Source: Acanthacorydalis orientalis (taxonomy: Eukaryota > Arthropoda > Insecta > Megaloptera > Corydalidae). From it: a DNA stretch of 64,000 nt. The notes beneath the pieces were generated by a model, which saw only the letters and a list, made by a program, of their open reading frames with translations, was not told where the DNA came from and ran no database searches. The stretch lies in assembly GCA_034766995.1 (NCBI GenBank), contig CM068316.1, forward strand, positions 9,991,000-10,054,999, written 5' to 3'. The position numbers and the translations under genes were made by a program. Of this stretch, positions 25,101 to 36,131 are shown in pieces; positions within the stretch are counted from its first letter, which is position 1; each line of letters opens with the position of its first letter.

Positions 25101-25174
<74 letters not shown>

Positions 25175-25181
25175 TACATAT
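25083..25181. repeat. compound (CA)n/(TA)n microsatellite
   Basis: CACA run passing into a TA run; frames on both strands through it are spurious. Confidence 0.95.
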
Positions 25182-25379
25182 AGAGCTATGCGGTGGCTTA
25201 GAGTAATGGAGCGACCATTCCAGGTGCCTCAGGTATGAAGGCGCCTGTTAGTTATTGCGAAATTGTTTTATTATTTGCATGTTTATTGTTTATTTATAAC
25301 GAATAATAGAGCTATAATAATATATAGTGCTGTCACCGCTACTAGAAGGTGTACTGTACCTACTTTACAGTTATAGGTT

Positions 25380-25382
<3 letters not shown>

Positions 25383-25422
<40 letters not shown>
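25383..25422. repeat. (TA)n microsatellite
   Basis: Uninterrupted TA run. Confidence 0.95.
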
Positions 25423-25424
<2 letters not shown>

Positions 25425-25734
25425 GTTCCTCATGTTAAATTAATATGTAAATGTGTATAATATTGTAGTAAATAACTGTATTTGATATTTTTATACAACG
25501 AATCATAATAAATATCTAATTAATATAATTATGTTCATTAAATCTGCATATGTTTATATTCGAACAAACGTACGACGGGGATCCCGCATGGAGTTAGGAC
25601 GATTCCACGATTCGAATTCGTGAAAAGAAAAACAGTTTTGATTATTGATCTAATAAGAAACTCATTATAGACCTACAACACAATTATAAAGTTATTTTTT
25701 TATCTCATTCTTGCCACTGCGATTAATTTATTTA

Positions 25735-26110
25735 GCGAAAGATTTGAACAAATGAAATTATATGTTGATAAGTTTAAAATATTATACAACATTTATAAAT
25801 TGAAACAAGAAAATAGATCGAAAATATTAAAAAACGTATAGATTTATATTTCTTATTGGCTGGTAATGATAATAATAAAAGATAATGATGGTCTTGAAGT
25901 TTGTGAAGAAATTATAAATTTAGCAGCATTATTAGCCCGTCAAAAGGAATCACTTAACATACTTAACTATTTGTGGACAAACAATAAGATTAAAATATTT
26001 TTGAATTTATTTATTTGCCTACAATACTAACTTTATCCGCAGCAGTTCCTGCTGGAGAACGCAGTTTCCGCAGTTTTATAAATCAATGCCATATATTCTT
26101 TCTTTTCTCT
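25735..26110 (+). mobile_element. hAT transposase, C-terminal remnant
   Basis: Conceptual translation across several breaks gives, in order, RFEQMKLYVDKFKILYNIYKL (25735-25800), LEVCEEIINLAALLARQKES (25894-25955), LNILNYLWTNNKIKIFLNLF (25953-26015) and PTILTLSAAVPAGERSFRSF (26019-26078). The last matches the hAT dimerisation segment (R-I-L-L-T-L-P-V-T-V-A-S-A/G-E-R-S-F-S), and the earlier parts match the linker region of hAT/ZMYM-like transposases. Stops and frameshifts are present, and the downstream LRS...RL-LSIE part is hard to see. No 8-bp target duplication or terminal repeats were found. A dead remnant. Confidence 0.72.
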
Positions 26111-27019
26111 ATATTCAACGTTTTTACTTCAATTATACTACTGTTGATAAAATGTTGAAAATAATCAAAAATTCAATACATAATAACAGTTAAATAGATC
26201 AATATGTAAACCGTAAAAACATATGGAAACTAGATTTCATTTCTGCCTATAATTCCTTTCAGATCCACCAATACGTATGAGTAATAAACCACTTAATACT
26301 CTCTCATTCTATTTAATCTAAAATTCGACCGTTCTATTAACTTGATGAAAGAGTTGAAAATGAATATCAATCGTTGAAAGTACAAACTGCACAGATTTTG
26401 TCGACGGTGATAGGTGAGGATTCGATCAAATAAATGAGATTTTCTTAAATGAAGAGACTTATACACATTTAACCTCTCGTGTACCGTATATCTCGAATTG
26501 AGTGCACTCTATTCACTGATTGATTCGAACAGTTTGTAACAATTCAATCTTGTCCATTGAATGGAACTGAAATGAATAATCTTTTCTATGGTAGTCCGTT
26601 ACGTTTTGATAAAATTCAATACTGCTTACTAATGTACTTCTTTTATATTATTCAAATCAAATTTGCAATTTTATACAATAATCAATTGAATGAAAAAATC
26701 GTAAGGTATTAAAATATATAATTTATTATAAAATAAAATTTTAAGAGAGACAAAAATTGTATTAAGTAATTAATGATATTTTTTTAATCCTTTATATAAA
26801 CACAGTATTTAATTTACATCCTACACAAATGATTGTTATTTTTTAACGACACTTTTATTATTTACTCCATTAGAAAAATATTTACATACAGTATTTTCAA
26901 ATTTAATGGAAAGTTAACAAGAAATATCAGATAATATAAATATTTTTTTCATTAATTGTATGGAGAAGTTGTAAATGCACTAGTATTAGCATATAAGACC
27001 TGTTAAAAACTGATATATA

Positions 27020-27066
<47 letters not shown>

Positions 27067-28384
27067 TTAATATTAGAGTTAGGTTACTTTGTTTTTCAAA
27101 AACTGATTCGGAGTGAAAGTGACAAATTAAATAATATAGATATTAATTTATTTTATTTATATTGCGGTAATTATTTTTATAGTGTTAATTTTAATAGTAA
27201 ATTATTAAAAATACAATTTTATAATTACTTATATCGATTAAATTACTTTCGTTTGCTTTTGTTGGGAGTTAAATATAAGAATAGAAAGTTTTAGCTGTCT
27301 AAGTTTTTATTTCACATTTTAGAGTTATAGCGTTAATACAAAAGAATAAAAAACATATTTAGTTTTATTTATATATCGAGATAAAGATATGTAAAATAAT
27401 GATTTTCTTTGAAAATCTTCATATCTTTAAAAATAATAATAGTTGATGAGATTACTGAATATTCTATGTTATCTGAAGGATCACAGGCAGCAAGAATGCG
27501 AAGCTTACTTAAGCTTAGTTTTGAGAGGTTAAAAGTGTCGAAATTTATAAGGAGCAGATAGACATTCAGACATCAATTTATATACAAAGATGTTCTGTGT
27601 GAAAACAATTCGTTCTAGCTAGCTAATAAACTTTTTGTTAGTTTTATTCACTTTTCTTAATCGCAATCAGAGCCCTTTTTGTTTTCACATTATCTTTTCT
27701 TTGATATTAACTCGCTTTTTTTATCGATATTTTAAGTTTTCGGAGCAGAAAAAAATCAGAAGATGTTAAAATAGATGAGTACAAGAACTATATATACACA
27801 CAGTTATTTTTAATTAGCAAATAAACAATAACGACAGTTATTTTTTTTACTAAAAAACTAGCAGCTAATTTTGGAATTCTGAAAGGGATTTATATTGAAA
27901 CAGTTATTCATTTTTATTTCACGTTTTTGAATATTTTTGTATTATTTTAATATGTAAACTATGTAAAGATTTTCAATATCTTTCTCTGTTTATTTAACTA
28001 TACTTTGAAACAAATTTAAATTTCATCAAGCTTTCATAATTAAAAAAATTAATGTGAATCAGTTCAAAATTCAAAAAAGGACTGTTTTTTTTTAAAAAAA
28101 ACAGTATATAAATAAAAACACAATTTTATGGGATAATTAATCAAAATACATGATAGTCAAGAGTAGAATAAATACAAAATAAATGCTATTTTTGAGTTAT
28201 CTAGCAAAATTAGAAATTTCTATACATATTATTATCTTAACATTATTATTATCTTAACTCCACTCAAGAACATATGAATTTAACTGCATGTTAGATTGCG
28301 GGTTTGGAAACTTGTTCAAAATGTAAAGTAACATACACGCAGAAATTTACGATTAAATCTATATGTAGTCATTAATGCGTTTCT
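26111..28384. other. AT-rich non-coding stretch
   Basis: Bases 26300-26600 are somewhat less AT-rich without an open frame. A (TA)n array lies at 27013-27062 and the frame at 27019-27294 simply runs out of it. Nothing else is recognised. Confidence 0.45.
27013..27062. repeat. (TA)n microsatellite
   Basis: TA run with one GC interruption near its start. Confidence 0.95.
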
Positions 28385-28625
28385 ATAAACTGATAAGAGG
28401 GTATCTTTGTGGGGACCTTTAACTACGAGAAGTGGTCTCGTCAGAAGCTATAAAGAACGCTCGATTTCTCAACGAAAACATCGACCTACGAAACCAAGAA
28501 TTAATTTGAGAAACGCAAACCGTGCGACTTTATGTTCGACATTCGTTCTGAGAGGAGAAGGGGTGGTCGAGAGTTCGCTGGATTTAAAACAAGAGTGTGT
28601 TTTCATCACTAGGGACTTATAAAAA
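28385..28625. other. less AT-rich block with inverted repeat and open frames on both strands
   Basis: A ~240-bp island containing ACGAGA (28425-28430) and its complement TCTCGT (28436-28441) as a tight hairpin. Frames of 71 codons (plus, 28407-28622) and 80 codons (minus, 28469-28711) cross it, but neither resembles a known protein. It lies downstream of the 31.2-kb exon in that gene's direction, yet the minus-strand translation does not resemble the next part of a DPP6/DPP10 ectodomain. Confidence 0.25.
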
Positions 28626-29150
28626 TCTTGATTTTTCTTTACACTAACAGACTTAACCATAGTCTTGAACGCGATTAAGTTAAGTATGTATAATTGTACT
28701 TGCGAAGGCATATATTCACTTTATCTTTTATGAGACTTTAAAAATATTATATTTGCGAAAGATATTTCTTAATTCTTTAAGTCATCGTATCCATTAAAAT
28801 GTAAACGTATTTTTTGTTAGATTTGAAACATCTTTAAGACATTTTATATGTATTGAAACACTTTTATTGTCACCAATTGGCATTTTACTTTAATTTCTAA
28901 AAAATATACATAGCAAAGCGTGTCAATTTTAATGTATGTAATAACTTAAATGAAACTGTACTTAAGCATACATAAATTGTGTCTGTATTTGAATAGACAT
29001 AACGACTTGAACATAACAACTGATGGAAATTTTTATTAAAAAAATTTACTGAATGGAAATTATATATATATATATATTTCTATGTGTTTATAAATGTAAT
29101 CCTATATTCAAATTTCACAAACTTATCGATTAAATTAATTATACTTAACA

Positions 29151-29200
<50 letters not shown>

Positions 29201-30159
29201 CTTTTTCCATTACCCTATTTATGTAATGTAATTTGAAACCGACGCGACTAGACGATAATGTGGGGTAAATTAATTAAAAGTTTTCATCGATTAAATTATT
29301 ATCACTGACATAATAGAAAAATAAAACGTTTGGAGTTCATTATTTTAATTACATATCTAGATATGTTTTATGACAATAATAAATTATCTGACATAACCAT
29401 ATTTATTTTACATAATTCTTGATTTATTCTAATTGATTTCCCCACACAAACACATTCATATTTGTATTTTAAAGATAAAATAATTAATTTATAACCAAGT
29501 CATAATCGCCAATAATATAGGATCAGATAAAAAAACATATATATATATATATATATATATATAGGAAAAAAGTTTGTTTACACTAACAAAATTTATATAT
29601 AAGGACGAATGTGTTTGTTTTTCACAAGTATATATGTTTTTTTTGGCTTGTTACCAAAAATACACGAATTTGATTTCAGTATTGAATACTGATTTCTAGG
29701 TTAATGTAGCACTAGTTTAAGTGGTTTGCAGAATATTATCTTTTTATTTGTGGCTTCGATTCTATTTAATTATAATAAATAACGTAGCTTGCAGTAACAG
29801 TCATTTCATATGATAAAAAGATGTAGAACTGATAATTTACAGTTGATTGAATGAATACTTTGCGAATTTTTCGAGAGAATACAGTTTAACATTATTATTT
29901 TTATAAAAAAATAGTAGTTTGTTATAAAGAGTTATTTATAAAATATTGAATGTTTGGAAATAGATATGTAGTTAAGGAGCTTGTATAAGTTTGTCGTTCA
30001 AAAAGTAGTACGATTTTTGATAATTTTTTTAGCATGGATATTAATGTTATAGATTTCAAATTTATTATATATTAAACAAATGTCTTAAGAAAGCTTTTTT
30101 CATTTTTTTATTGAAAAATTTTTAGAAACAATAAAGATGTTATAAACAAATTAAAGGAC
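28626..30159. other. AT-rich non-coding stretch
   Basis: Contains TA arrays at 29153-29198 and 29537-29563; otherwise nothing recognised. Confidence 0.5.
29153..29198. repeat. (TA)n microsatellite
   Basis: Uninterrupted TA run. Confidence 0.95.
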
Positions 30160-30690
30160 TGCATCTGCTGCATGCCCAATCGCTGTACCCGCTTTCAGTA
30201 ACTGTAATGATGAGGCACCAAAACAGAATAATTTGTTTGAAGTAAAATGTAAAAATTATGATATGACTGGATATTTTTTTGAAATTTTTAAAATTACAAA
30301 AATGCTAGCCGTTTGAATAAAGGTTGATTTTTGACTCACATAATTGTTTATTATCAACAAATGGAACAGCATATCAAAAAATTACCACTTCTCCTGATCG
30401 ATAATATAATTAATAATGTCTAGTCAAAATTTCAAGCCAATCGAATAAATAGTTGCTGAGATATGATGTACAAATTTTTGAAAAGTATAGTTTCGAAAAA
30501 ATGAACGAACCAGTTCGGAATAAACCCTGTCCAGCTGCGAACCGCGTCCTCTAAAATCGCTGTATCTTAGAGAATTCTCGGAATTTCGATAAATTTCATT
30601 TTTATAATGAAACTTAAGCTTTGACTTTAAGCTTTAATAATATGCAAAAAACAAAAATCGATTTTTCCAAGATTTCAAACTTATGCAAAT
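30160..30690. repeat. possible interspersed repeat of unknown type
   Basis: The wording of this block (AAAATTTCAAGCCAATCG, GAGATATGATGTACAAATTT, GTTTCGAAAAAATGAACG, then TCTCGGAATTTCGATAAATTT) resembles long non-coding repeats I associate with insect DNA transposons. I cannot name a family and see no ends. It lies on the 3' side of the 31.2-kb exon. Confidence 0.25.
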
Positions 30691-30929
30691 CCCTTAATTT
30701 AATTAATTTATTTAGTTCGCAGTAAGAACATCTAAGCAGTTAATTTAATAGATACTGCAGGAGAATGAGTTTATTTATTACAAGATAAAGTTATTTAGGT
30801 TATTTTTTATGATTTGAGGTAATTATTAAAATGTATATCCTAATTTATATTAATACTAAAAACAGTTATAAAAAATATGATTTAAATTTTATATTTATAT
30901 TAAGAATCATCGGTCAATCTTCATCTTTT

Positions 30930-31076
30930 TAATAAATGTCTATTTTCTACTACTAGCTTCGGCACGAATGCAATATTCTGGTTGATGTTGAGGATTGAGT
31001 TGAAAATCTTTAACGTTTAGTTGAGGATAGGCATTGGTACCGAAACTAGCAGTGGAGAACAGACAGTTTATTATAA
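30930..31076. mobile_element. foldback (palindromic) MITE-like element, copy 1
   Basis: Arms at 30937-30971 and 31031-31065 are imperfect inverse complements: TGTCTATTTTCTACTACTAG against CTAGCAGTGGAGAACAGACA. The match extends a few bases outward through TAATAAA. The loop is about 60 bp. A related element lies at 32132-32260. This copy ends about 86 bp from the splice donor of the 31.2-kb exon, inside the following intron. No coding capacity. Both copies are followed or flanked by AT-rich DNA and no target duplication is certain. Confidence 0.7.
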
Positions 31077-31145
31077 TTATTTACATTAAAGTATACTTAG
31101 TTTATAGCTCGAATAAAATTTTCAAACTTTTAAAAAAGTATATAT

Positions 31146-31151
31146 CCTTAC
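31146..31151 (-). other. splice donor of the DPP6/10-like exon
   Basis: On the minus strand the exon ends ATCTCAG and the intron begins GTAAGG, a strong match to the donor consensus. The exon breaks after the first base of a codon (phase 1), which would complete the Asp/Gly codon after NGTWIS. Confidence 0.8.
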
Positions 31152-31365
31152 CTGAGATCCAAGTGCCATTGAACACGGCAACGGAAGCGGCAAGATTAAG
31201 CGCGTCGAGTAACGTGGGCCGCCTACCACGAACTCGCGATCCCGATTCAACTGGCGATACAAGGACAATACTGAACACGATCATGCCCAGTACAGCGGTG
31301 ATCACTAGGAGTGCGATCAGAATACCACGCCAATTTCGTTCGGATGGCGATCCGCCAACAAGCTC
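31152..31365 (-). CDS. internal exon of a DPP6/DPP10-like (inactive dipeptidyl-peptidase) gene
   Basis: A 214-bp internal exon coding 71 complete residues plus one base. It begins ELVGG and continues SERNWRGILIALLVI. A single hydrophobic membrane segment covers about exon residues 15-38. Then come a short stalk with RVRGRR (about 44-49) and FNGTWIS at the end (65-71), which contains an N-glycosylation sequon (N-G-T). This layout and wording are those of the membrane anchor of type II dipeptidyl-peptidase-like proteins of the DPP6/DPP10 group. Those are catalytically inactive S9B relatives that act at the plasma membrane as auxiliary subunits of Kv4 potassium channels in neurons. The exon is bounded by TTTATTTCCAG and GTAAGG. 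It is about half G/C, far above its flanks, and has no defects, so it looks functional. Neighbouring exons were not found in 31 kb on either side. A related DPP4-type protein cannot be fully excluded because the catalytic region is not present. Confidence 0.85.
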
Positions 31366-31380
31366 CTGGAAATAAATTAA
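31366..31380 (-). other. splice acceptor of the DPP6/10-like exon
   Basis: On the minus strand the intron ends TTAATTTATTTCCAG before GAGCTTGTTGG. The frame upstream stays open by chance but has no homologous wording, so the exon edge is placed here; it enters in phase 0. Confidence 0.8.
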
Positions 31381-31546
31381 TCTTTTGAAATATGATGACC
31401 GTGGATTATTGCAAAATGAAATACCGACAGTTTTCAATTGGCGTACAGATATATTTTGATCAAATTCAGTTTGTTTCATCAATAATATATATTTGATAGA
31501 TTTATGATTATTGCATATATAATTTATTAAATGTTTGATACAATTA

Positions 31547-31569
31547 CATATATATATATATATACACAG

Positions 31570-31615
<46 letters not shown>
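31547..31615. repeat. compound (TA)n/(GT)n microsatellite
   Basis: TA run, ACACAG interruption, TA run, then GT run. Confidence 0.95.
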
Positions 31616-31780
31616 TCCTTCATTTGTTAAAGAATGAAATTTTTCTTCATTTAAATAATGGAGTACAATAAATATAATGATCGTATAATTTTGGAAGAAC
31701 TCAGAATAACAGAATATTCATAAATAAATTTACAACATAAGCCAACAATATTAAAAGAGTACTACGGATAACAACTGTTT

Positions 31781-31814
31781 TAAATATAGGTAAATATAGG
31801 TAAATATAGGTAAG
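31781..31814. repeat. 10-bp tandem repeat
   Basis: TAAATATAGG three times in exact tandem (31781-31810), then a partial unit; a diverged unit TAAATATTGG follows at about 31823. Confidence 0.9.
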
Positions 31815-31928
31815 AGAAATTTAAATATTGGTAAGACAAATTTTATAAGAAAAAAATCGAAAGTAAATTATTGAAAAAAATGCAGTAAATTATTTATATA
31901 TATTTTTAATATTAATTGTATTATTGTG

Positions 31929-31929
<1 letters not shown>

Positions 31930-31976
<47 letters not shown>
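31930..31976. repeat. (TA)n microsatellite
   Basis: Uninterrupted TA run. Confidence 0.95.
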
Positions 31977-31978
<2 letters not shown>

Positions 31979-32131
31979 ACAAAATTAATATTAAATTAAA
32001 AACTAAGAATAAGAAATGAAATTTCATTGTTAAGAGGTTTTTTATTTTAAACTTTTCTTCAAATAAGAATCATATTTTTTAGCTGTGTTCTTCTTGGTGA
32101 GTTATTCTGATGGTCTTCATCTTTTTCCTAG

Positions 32132-32260
32132 AATTAAAATTTCTGTTCTCTACTACTAGTTTTGGTATATATGCCATCTATAGGTAGATTTTAGTTTTCA
32201 AAGTCTATCAGACATTGGCATACATATCTAAATAAGTGGTGGAGAACAGAAAATTAAATG
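32132..32260. mobile_element. foldback (palindromic) MITE-like element, copy 2
   Basis: Arms at 32132-32175 and 32217-32260 are inverse complements with a few mismatches (TTCTGTTCTCTACTACTAG against GTGGTGGAGAACAGAA). The left arm matches that of copy 1 (CTACTACTAGTTTTGG here, CTACTACTAGCTTCGG there), as do the ~40 bp before it. It lies ~770 bp upstream of the DPP6/10-like exon and six bases before an M2 mariner. Confidence 0.7.
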
Positions 32261-32265
32261 AACTG

Positions 32266-32838
32266 TTGGGTTAGTAGGAAAATTTTTGTGGGTTCTGCTT
32301 TCTGAATTCTAATCTTAATTTATTTCAATGAAATTGTCATTTCATCTTATTCATGTTAATATCATTTTAAAGTGTATATTTCGGTCTGTATTTTGATAAC
32401 ATCGATGTTGGTTTTACCATTAATTTTGCTATAAATTAGGCTAATGAATTAAAGACTGAAAAGAAGCAAATAAGAGGATTTTTGTATGACTTCCAAACGG
32501 GTGATAAAGTAGCAGAAACTACTCATAAATTAAAATATGCTTTTGATGTGGGTATTGTTAAAGAACGTATGGTACAAACGTGGTTCCAAAAATTTCGTAC
32601 TGAGGACAAGAACCTTAAAAATGAAGAAAGTCGTGGGCGTCCTTCTTCAGTTTATGACGACCAACTGAAGACGTTAGTTGAATCAGAACCATGCACAACA
32701 ATTAGAGAGCTTACACAGAAGTTAAGCGTTAGTCATCCAATAGTTCTGGACCACTTAAACAGCTAGGAAAATCAAAAAAGAGAAAAATGTATGTGCATTT
32801 AAAGGTCATAAACCACAATTGTTTTTTTACTAATCTAA
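32266..32838 (+). mobile_element. mariner deletion derivative, family M2 copy D
   Basis: 573 bp from TTGGGTTAGTAGG to CTAATCTAA, followed by TA. The start ATG is lost (CTGAAAAGAAG near 32456), but the mariner N-terminal region is open for ~100 codons: FLYDFQTGDKVAETTHKL, VKERMVQTWFQKFR, then SSVYDDQLKTLVESEP and LSVSHPIVLDHL. It passes directly to the 3' terminus without a catalytic domain, as in the other M2 copies. It is inside the presumed intron upstream of the 31.2-kb exon. Confidence 0.88.
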
Positions 32839-34266
32839 TAAAAGGACGAAGATTATTAAGACAATGTTATTTAAAAATTTGAATTTAAATAATATCATGT
32901 AAAATAAATGTATTTGTGCATTTATCATTTTGTATTTGTGTTATGTTTTGATAACTTCAAGTTACAAGTAATTTGAAAATAGAACAAATATCGAAACTAA
33001 TTCTAGCAAAAAACTCGATAAGATTCAAATGACTCAGAGATTAAAAATCGATGAAGGACTAAAACATCATTCAACGTATAAAAATAAAGAAAGTATATTA
33101 GATAAAGTTTAGATTGATAATTTACTGTTGAATCAAGTAAAAATATATGAAAAGAAAAGATGTAGTGACAATAAGAATAAGAATGATATTATTATATAAT
33201 TTTAACTATAGCTTTTTAGTATTTCAAAACAACTACTTACATGTTCTGAAAAAGGGATTAAATTTAAAAGCAACTATATTGAAAAATAAAATATTAAAAA
33301 AAATTCTTCAGTTGTTTGATATGTCAGGTGTAGATTTTTTTGTTAATATAAGAATTAATATAGAATATTCGTAAACATATTTCAAAGTGAAAACATATTT
33401 TTTTATGTTTAAATATTCTTTAAAAATAGAAAATTACTAATATTAAATAGAATATCATATAATAAAATTATTTAAAAAACGAAAATCTCGTATAACCATA
33501 CATAAACGAAAACAGAAAAACTGTTATAAATGTTAAAGGTTAATTAGAAAAATATTACTTCAATACCAAATAAATGAGATAAAACTTTATCATACATTGA
33601 CAAAAATATGTATGGTTTATATAAAGAATCAAATTAAAAATCCAGATTATAAATTCAGTTTGTTTTTCAATAACACACTTTCATAAAACCAACAACAGTT
33701 GAAGTACATTTAAATATTTAAATATGTATCCGAGATAAAACGTTTCATGTATTCCTTTTTCGCCGACGTACAAATCAAATTATTTAAGTAAATAAATTTC
33801 TCTAACCATTTCAGTGACACGAATTCCGCAAAGCAAATATTTTTTTCAATTCAGATCCATTGTGTAACAGTAGAACAAATAAATACGAGCGTAGTTCAGT
33901 TTTTTTTAAAAAAATACCGTAAACGTACGGTAAGAATGTAACTGTGTAAATGAAAAGAAAAAATACATACACAACATAAAACATGTTGAAAACGTGTGCT
34001 TGTACTAGTTAATGATGGAACGTTTTGAAGAAGCCATGTATGCATCATTAAGACCTTAAAAGCACTTCGTGTTGTTCTTATAAATATCCTGTTAGAGTAC
34101 ATTTGAGACATTTGTTGAGCTTCGTATTTTATGTCTATAAAAAGTGTAAAGGATTATATAGACCGGAGAGCATACTTATTAATACATACAGTTACATTGT
34201 TGTGGCTTATTTCACGTTTATATAAAATTACCACTTGTAAATATATTTATTTTAATAGTTGCAATG

Positions 34267-34319
<53 letters not shown>

Positions 34320-34559
34320 AATAGGTGTTTAATTTGTACGTCTTAACTGAATTCAATAAATATCTTATTAAAGTGGTATAAAGTTACTTATTCCAAGCGT
34401 ACCTAATGTTAAAAGCGGGTTATGATTTAAAAAAATGTAGCTATGTAATGAATTATTTCATTTTGAGGTATGTTTCTTCCATGTATTTCTGTACATCTAA
34501 AACAATTATTAATTTGTTATAGTCATTAATTAATAAGAAATAAAACTCTTCCTGCAACT
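32839..34559. other. AT-rich non-coding stretch
   Basis: No gene. Small inverted repeat TACCGTA/TACGGTA at 33915-33932, and a TA array at 34266-34316. Confidence 0.5.
34266..34316. repeat. (TA)n microsatellite
   Basis: TA run with one CA interruption near its start. Confidence 0.95.
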
Positions 34560-34760
34560 ACAACTGGATGGATGAAATGGTTCTGTTGTAGTGGCAGTCG
34601 GTCCCAAGCCTGGATGAAGGAGAAGGGTTAGCGGGCCAGGCTTGCAGACTACCCATCGTAAAAAAGAATATATTACTCAAAATATTAGTAATGGTCTCGG
34701 AAATGGACGGATTAAACGTCACCATCACAATGAGACCATATTAATGGAAAAAATAGACTA
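34560..34760 (+). mobile_element. possible non-LTR retrotransposon leader fragment
   Basis: GCAGTCGGTCCCAAGCCTGG (34591-34610) followed by GGAGAAGGGTTAGCGGGC resembles a leader I associate with RTE-type LINEs in insects. Downstream, ATGGTCTC (34691-34698) and GAGACCAT (34732-34739) can pair. No reverse-transcriptase coding sequence is present. The call rests on memory of the leader wording and is tentative. Confidence 0.35.
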
Positions 34761-34861
34761 AGTCTATTAACGAATAAGAAATAATAAGAGGAACGTTTTT
34801 AAAGTAAGAATTGTTCTGCAATTAGAAAAAATCGTCAATTATTAAAATGATTTATTACAAG

Positions 34862-35900
34862 CAAAAGACATCTCTCTATCTCTATATATTATTTTTCTAT
34901 ATAGTCACCATCGACTTCCAGGCATTTTTGGTAACGTGGCACCCCTTTCTTTACTCCCGCATCGAAGAAATCCGTAACAAACCAATTGGCAATGTCTGTC
35001 TTGAGTTCTTCGTAACTTTCAAAGCGTTTATATATGAGCGATATCTTTAGGTGCGAAAACAGGTGATAATCACTTGGAACGAGATCGTGGCTGTAGGATG
35101 GGTGGTCAAAAATTTCGCATCCAAAGTTTTGCAAAATTTGAACAATTGAGTTATGTATTGAGATCGCGCATTACCGTTCCAAATCACCATTCCACTGGAC
35201 AGCAAACTAAGTCTTCTGTTTTGAATGGCATGTCAAGTTTCTTCATCGTTTCATAATATGCATAGAAATTAATCGTCATTCCATGTTCAAGAAAACCATC
35301 AAAAAAGACCCCTTTTTTATTCCATAAACGTTTGTTATCACTTTCTGAACGCAGGTGTTTGCCTAAACATCTTTACCTTCAGGAGCATTGACTGTTGCTT
35401 TGATTCAACATTTATGTAAGAAATCCAGGTCTCTTTTCTAGTCACAAGTGTGGTTACAGTGGTTAAAAAAGTCGTCTCATTTATTTTTCTGACTGAAAAA
35501 ATTGCTTAACTCAATTCAAACGTTTCTATTTGCATGTATTGATTAACATTTTGCTACCCATCTGGTATATAGTCTTTTATAGCCTAGCTTTTCTGTCACA
35601 ATGCCATGAATCATTGAACGTGAAACTTTTGTAGATTCAATAGGCAATTATAAAATTGAGAAATGACGATTTTCTCGAATTTTGGTGACCATTTTTTCTA
35701 CTAAATCATTTGTCATCACATTAGGGCAGCCACTACACTCTTCGTATTGAATATTCGTCCTTCATTAAATAAGCGACACTATTGATTAACCTTACTGTCA
35801 CTCATAATACTTAACCCATACACTCCACAAAGTTGCTGCGAATTTCAGCTGCATTATTGGTTTTTTGCTAACAAATCTGGATCAGAGGACAAACCTTTCA
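34862..35900 (-). mobile_element. degenerate mariner of a third family (G)
   Basis: Read on the minus strand, the C-terminal part is best preserved: FGCEIFDHPSYSHDLVPSDYHLFSHL (35040-35130; third catalytic Asp kept in PSDYHLF), then RFESYEELKTDIANWF, VPRYQKCLEVDGDYIEK ending near 34890. Upstream, NGNARSQ (about 35180) stands where HDNARPH is expected, so the second Asp is Gly, and FFDGFLEHGMTINFYAYYETMKKL lies near 35240-35310. Further 5' (to ~35900) the sequence is mariner-like only in pieces. Ends and TA duplications were not identified. Part of it is repeated at 38698-38889. Confidence 0.78.
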
Positions 35901-36052
35901 GCTGGTGGAATTATTTATTGTTGCACTCATTATAAAGCTTTCACACGTGGCATCAAATAAGAAACCGTGAGCAATAAAATGGCTGATAGATAGCTTATGT
36001 CTGTTTTTAATTTGAGAAGTTTAATTCGTTTGAATAAATTGTTCAATTTTAA

Positions 36053-36089
<37 letters not shown>

Positions 36090-36095
36090 GTATAA

Positions 36096-36131
<36 letters not shown>

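Larger units (their letters stand above)
23983..25734. other. AT-rich non-coding stretch
   Basis: No gene is seen. It includes compound CA/TA and TA microsatellites (listed) and a G/C-richer patch at 25570-25625 whose tRNA T-arm-like sequence is discussed among the rejected items. Confidence 0.45.
31381..32131. other. intronic AT-rich stretch
   Basis: Presumed intron upstream of the exon. It holds the TA/GT microsatellite, a three-unit TAAATATAGG tandem repeat and another TA array, all listed; nothing else is recognised. Confidence 0.5.

Noticed and set aside
25570..25625. tRNA-like T-arm (CACGA-TTCGAAT-TCGTG) in a G/C-richer patch
   Set aside because: The T-loop is perfect, but no matching acceptor stem, D-arm or anticodon arm can be drawn upstream; the sequence is also close to a plain palindrome.
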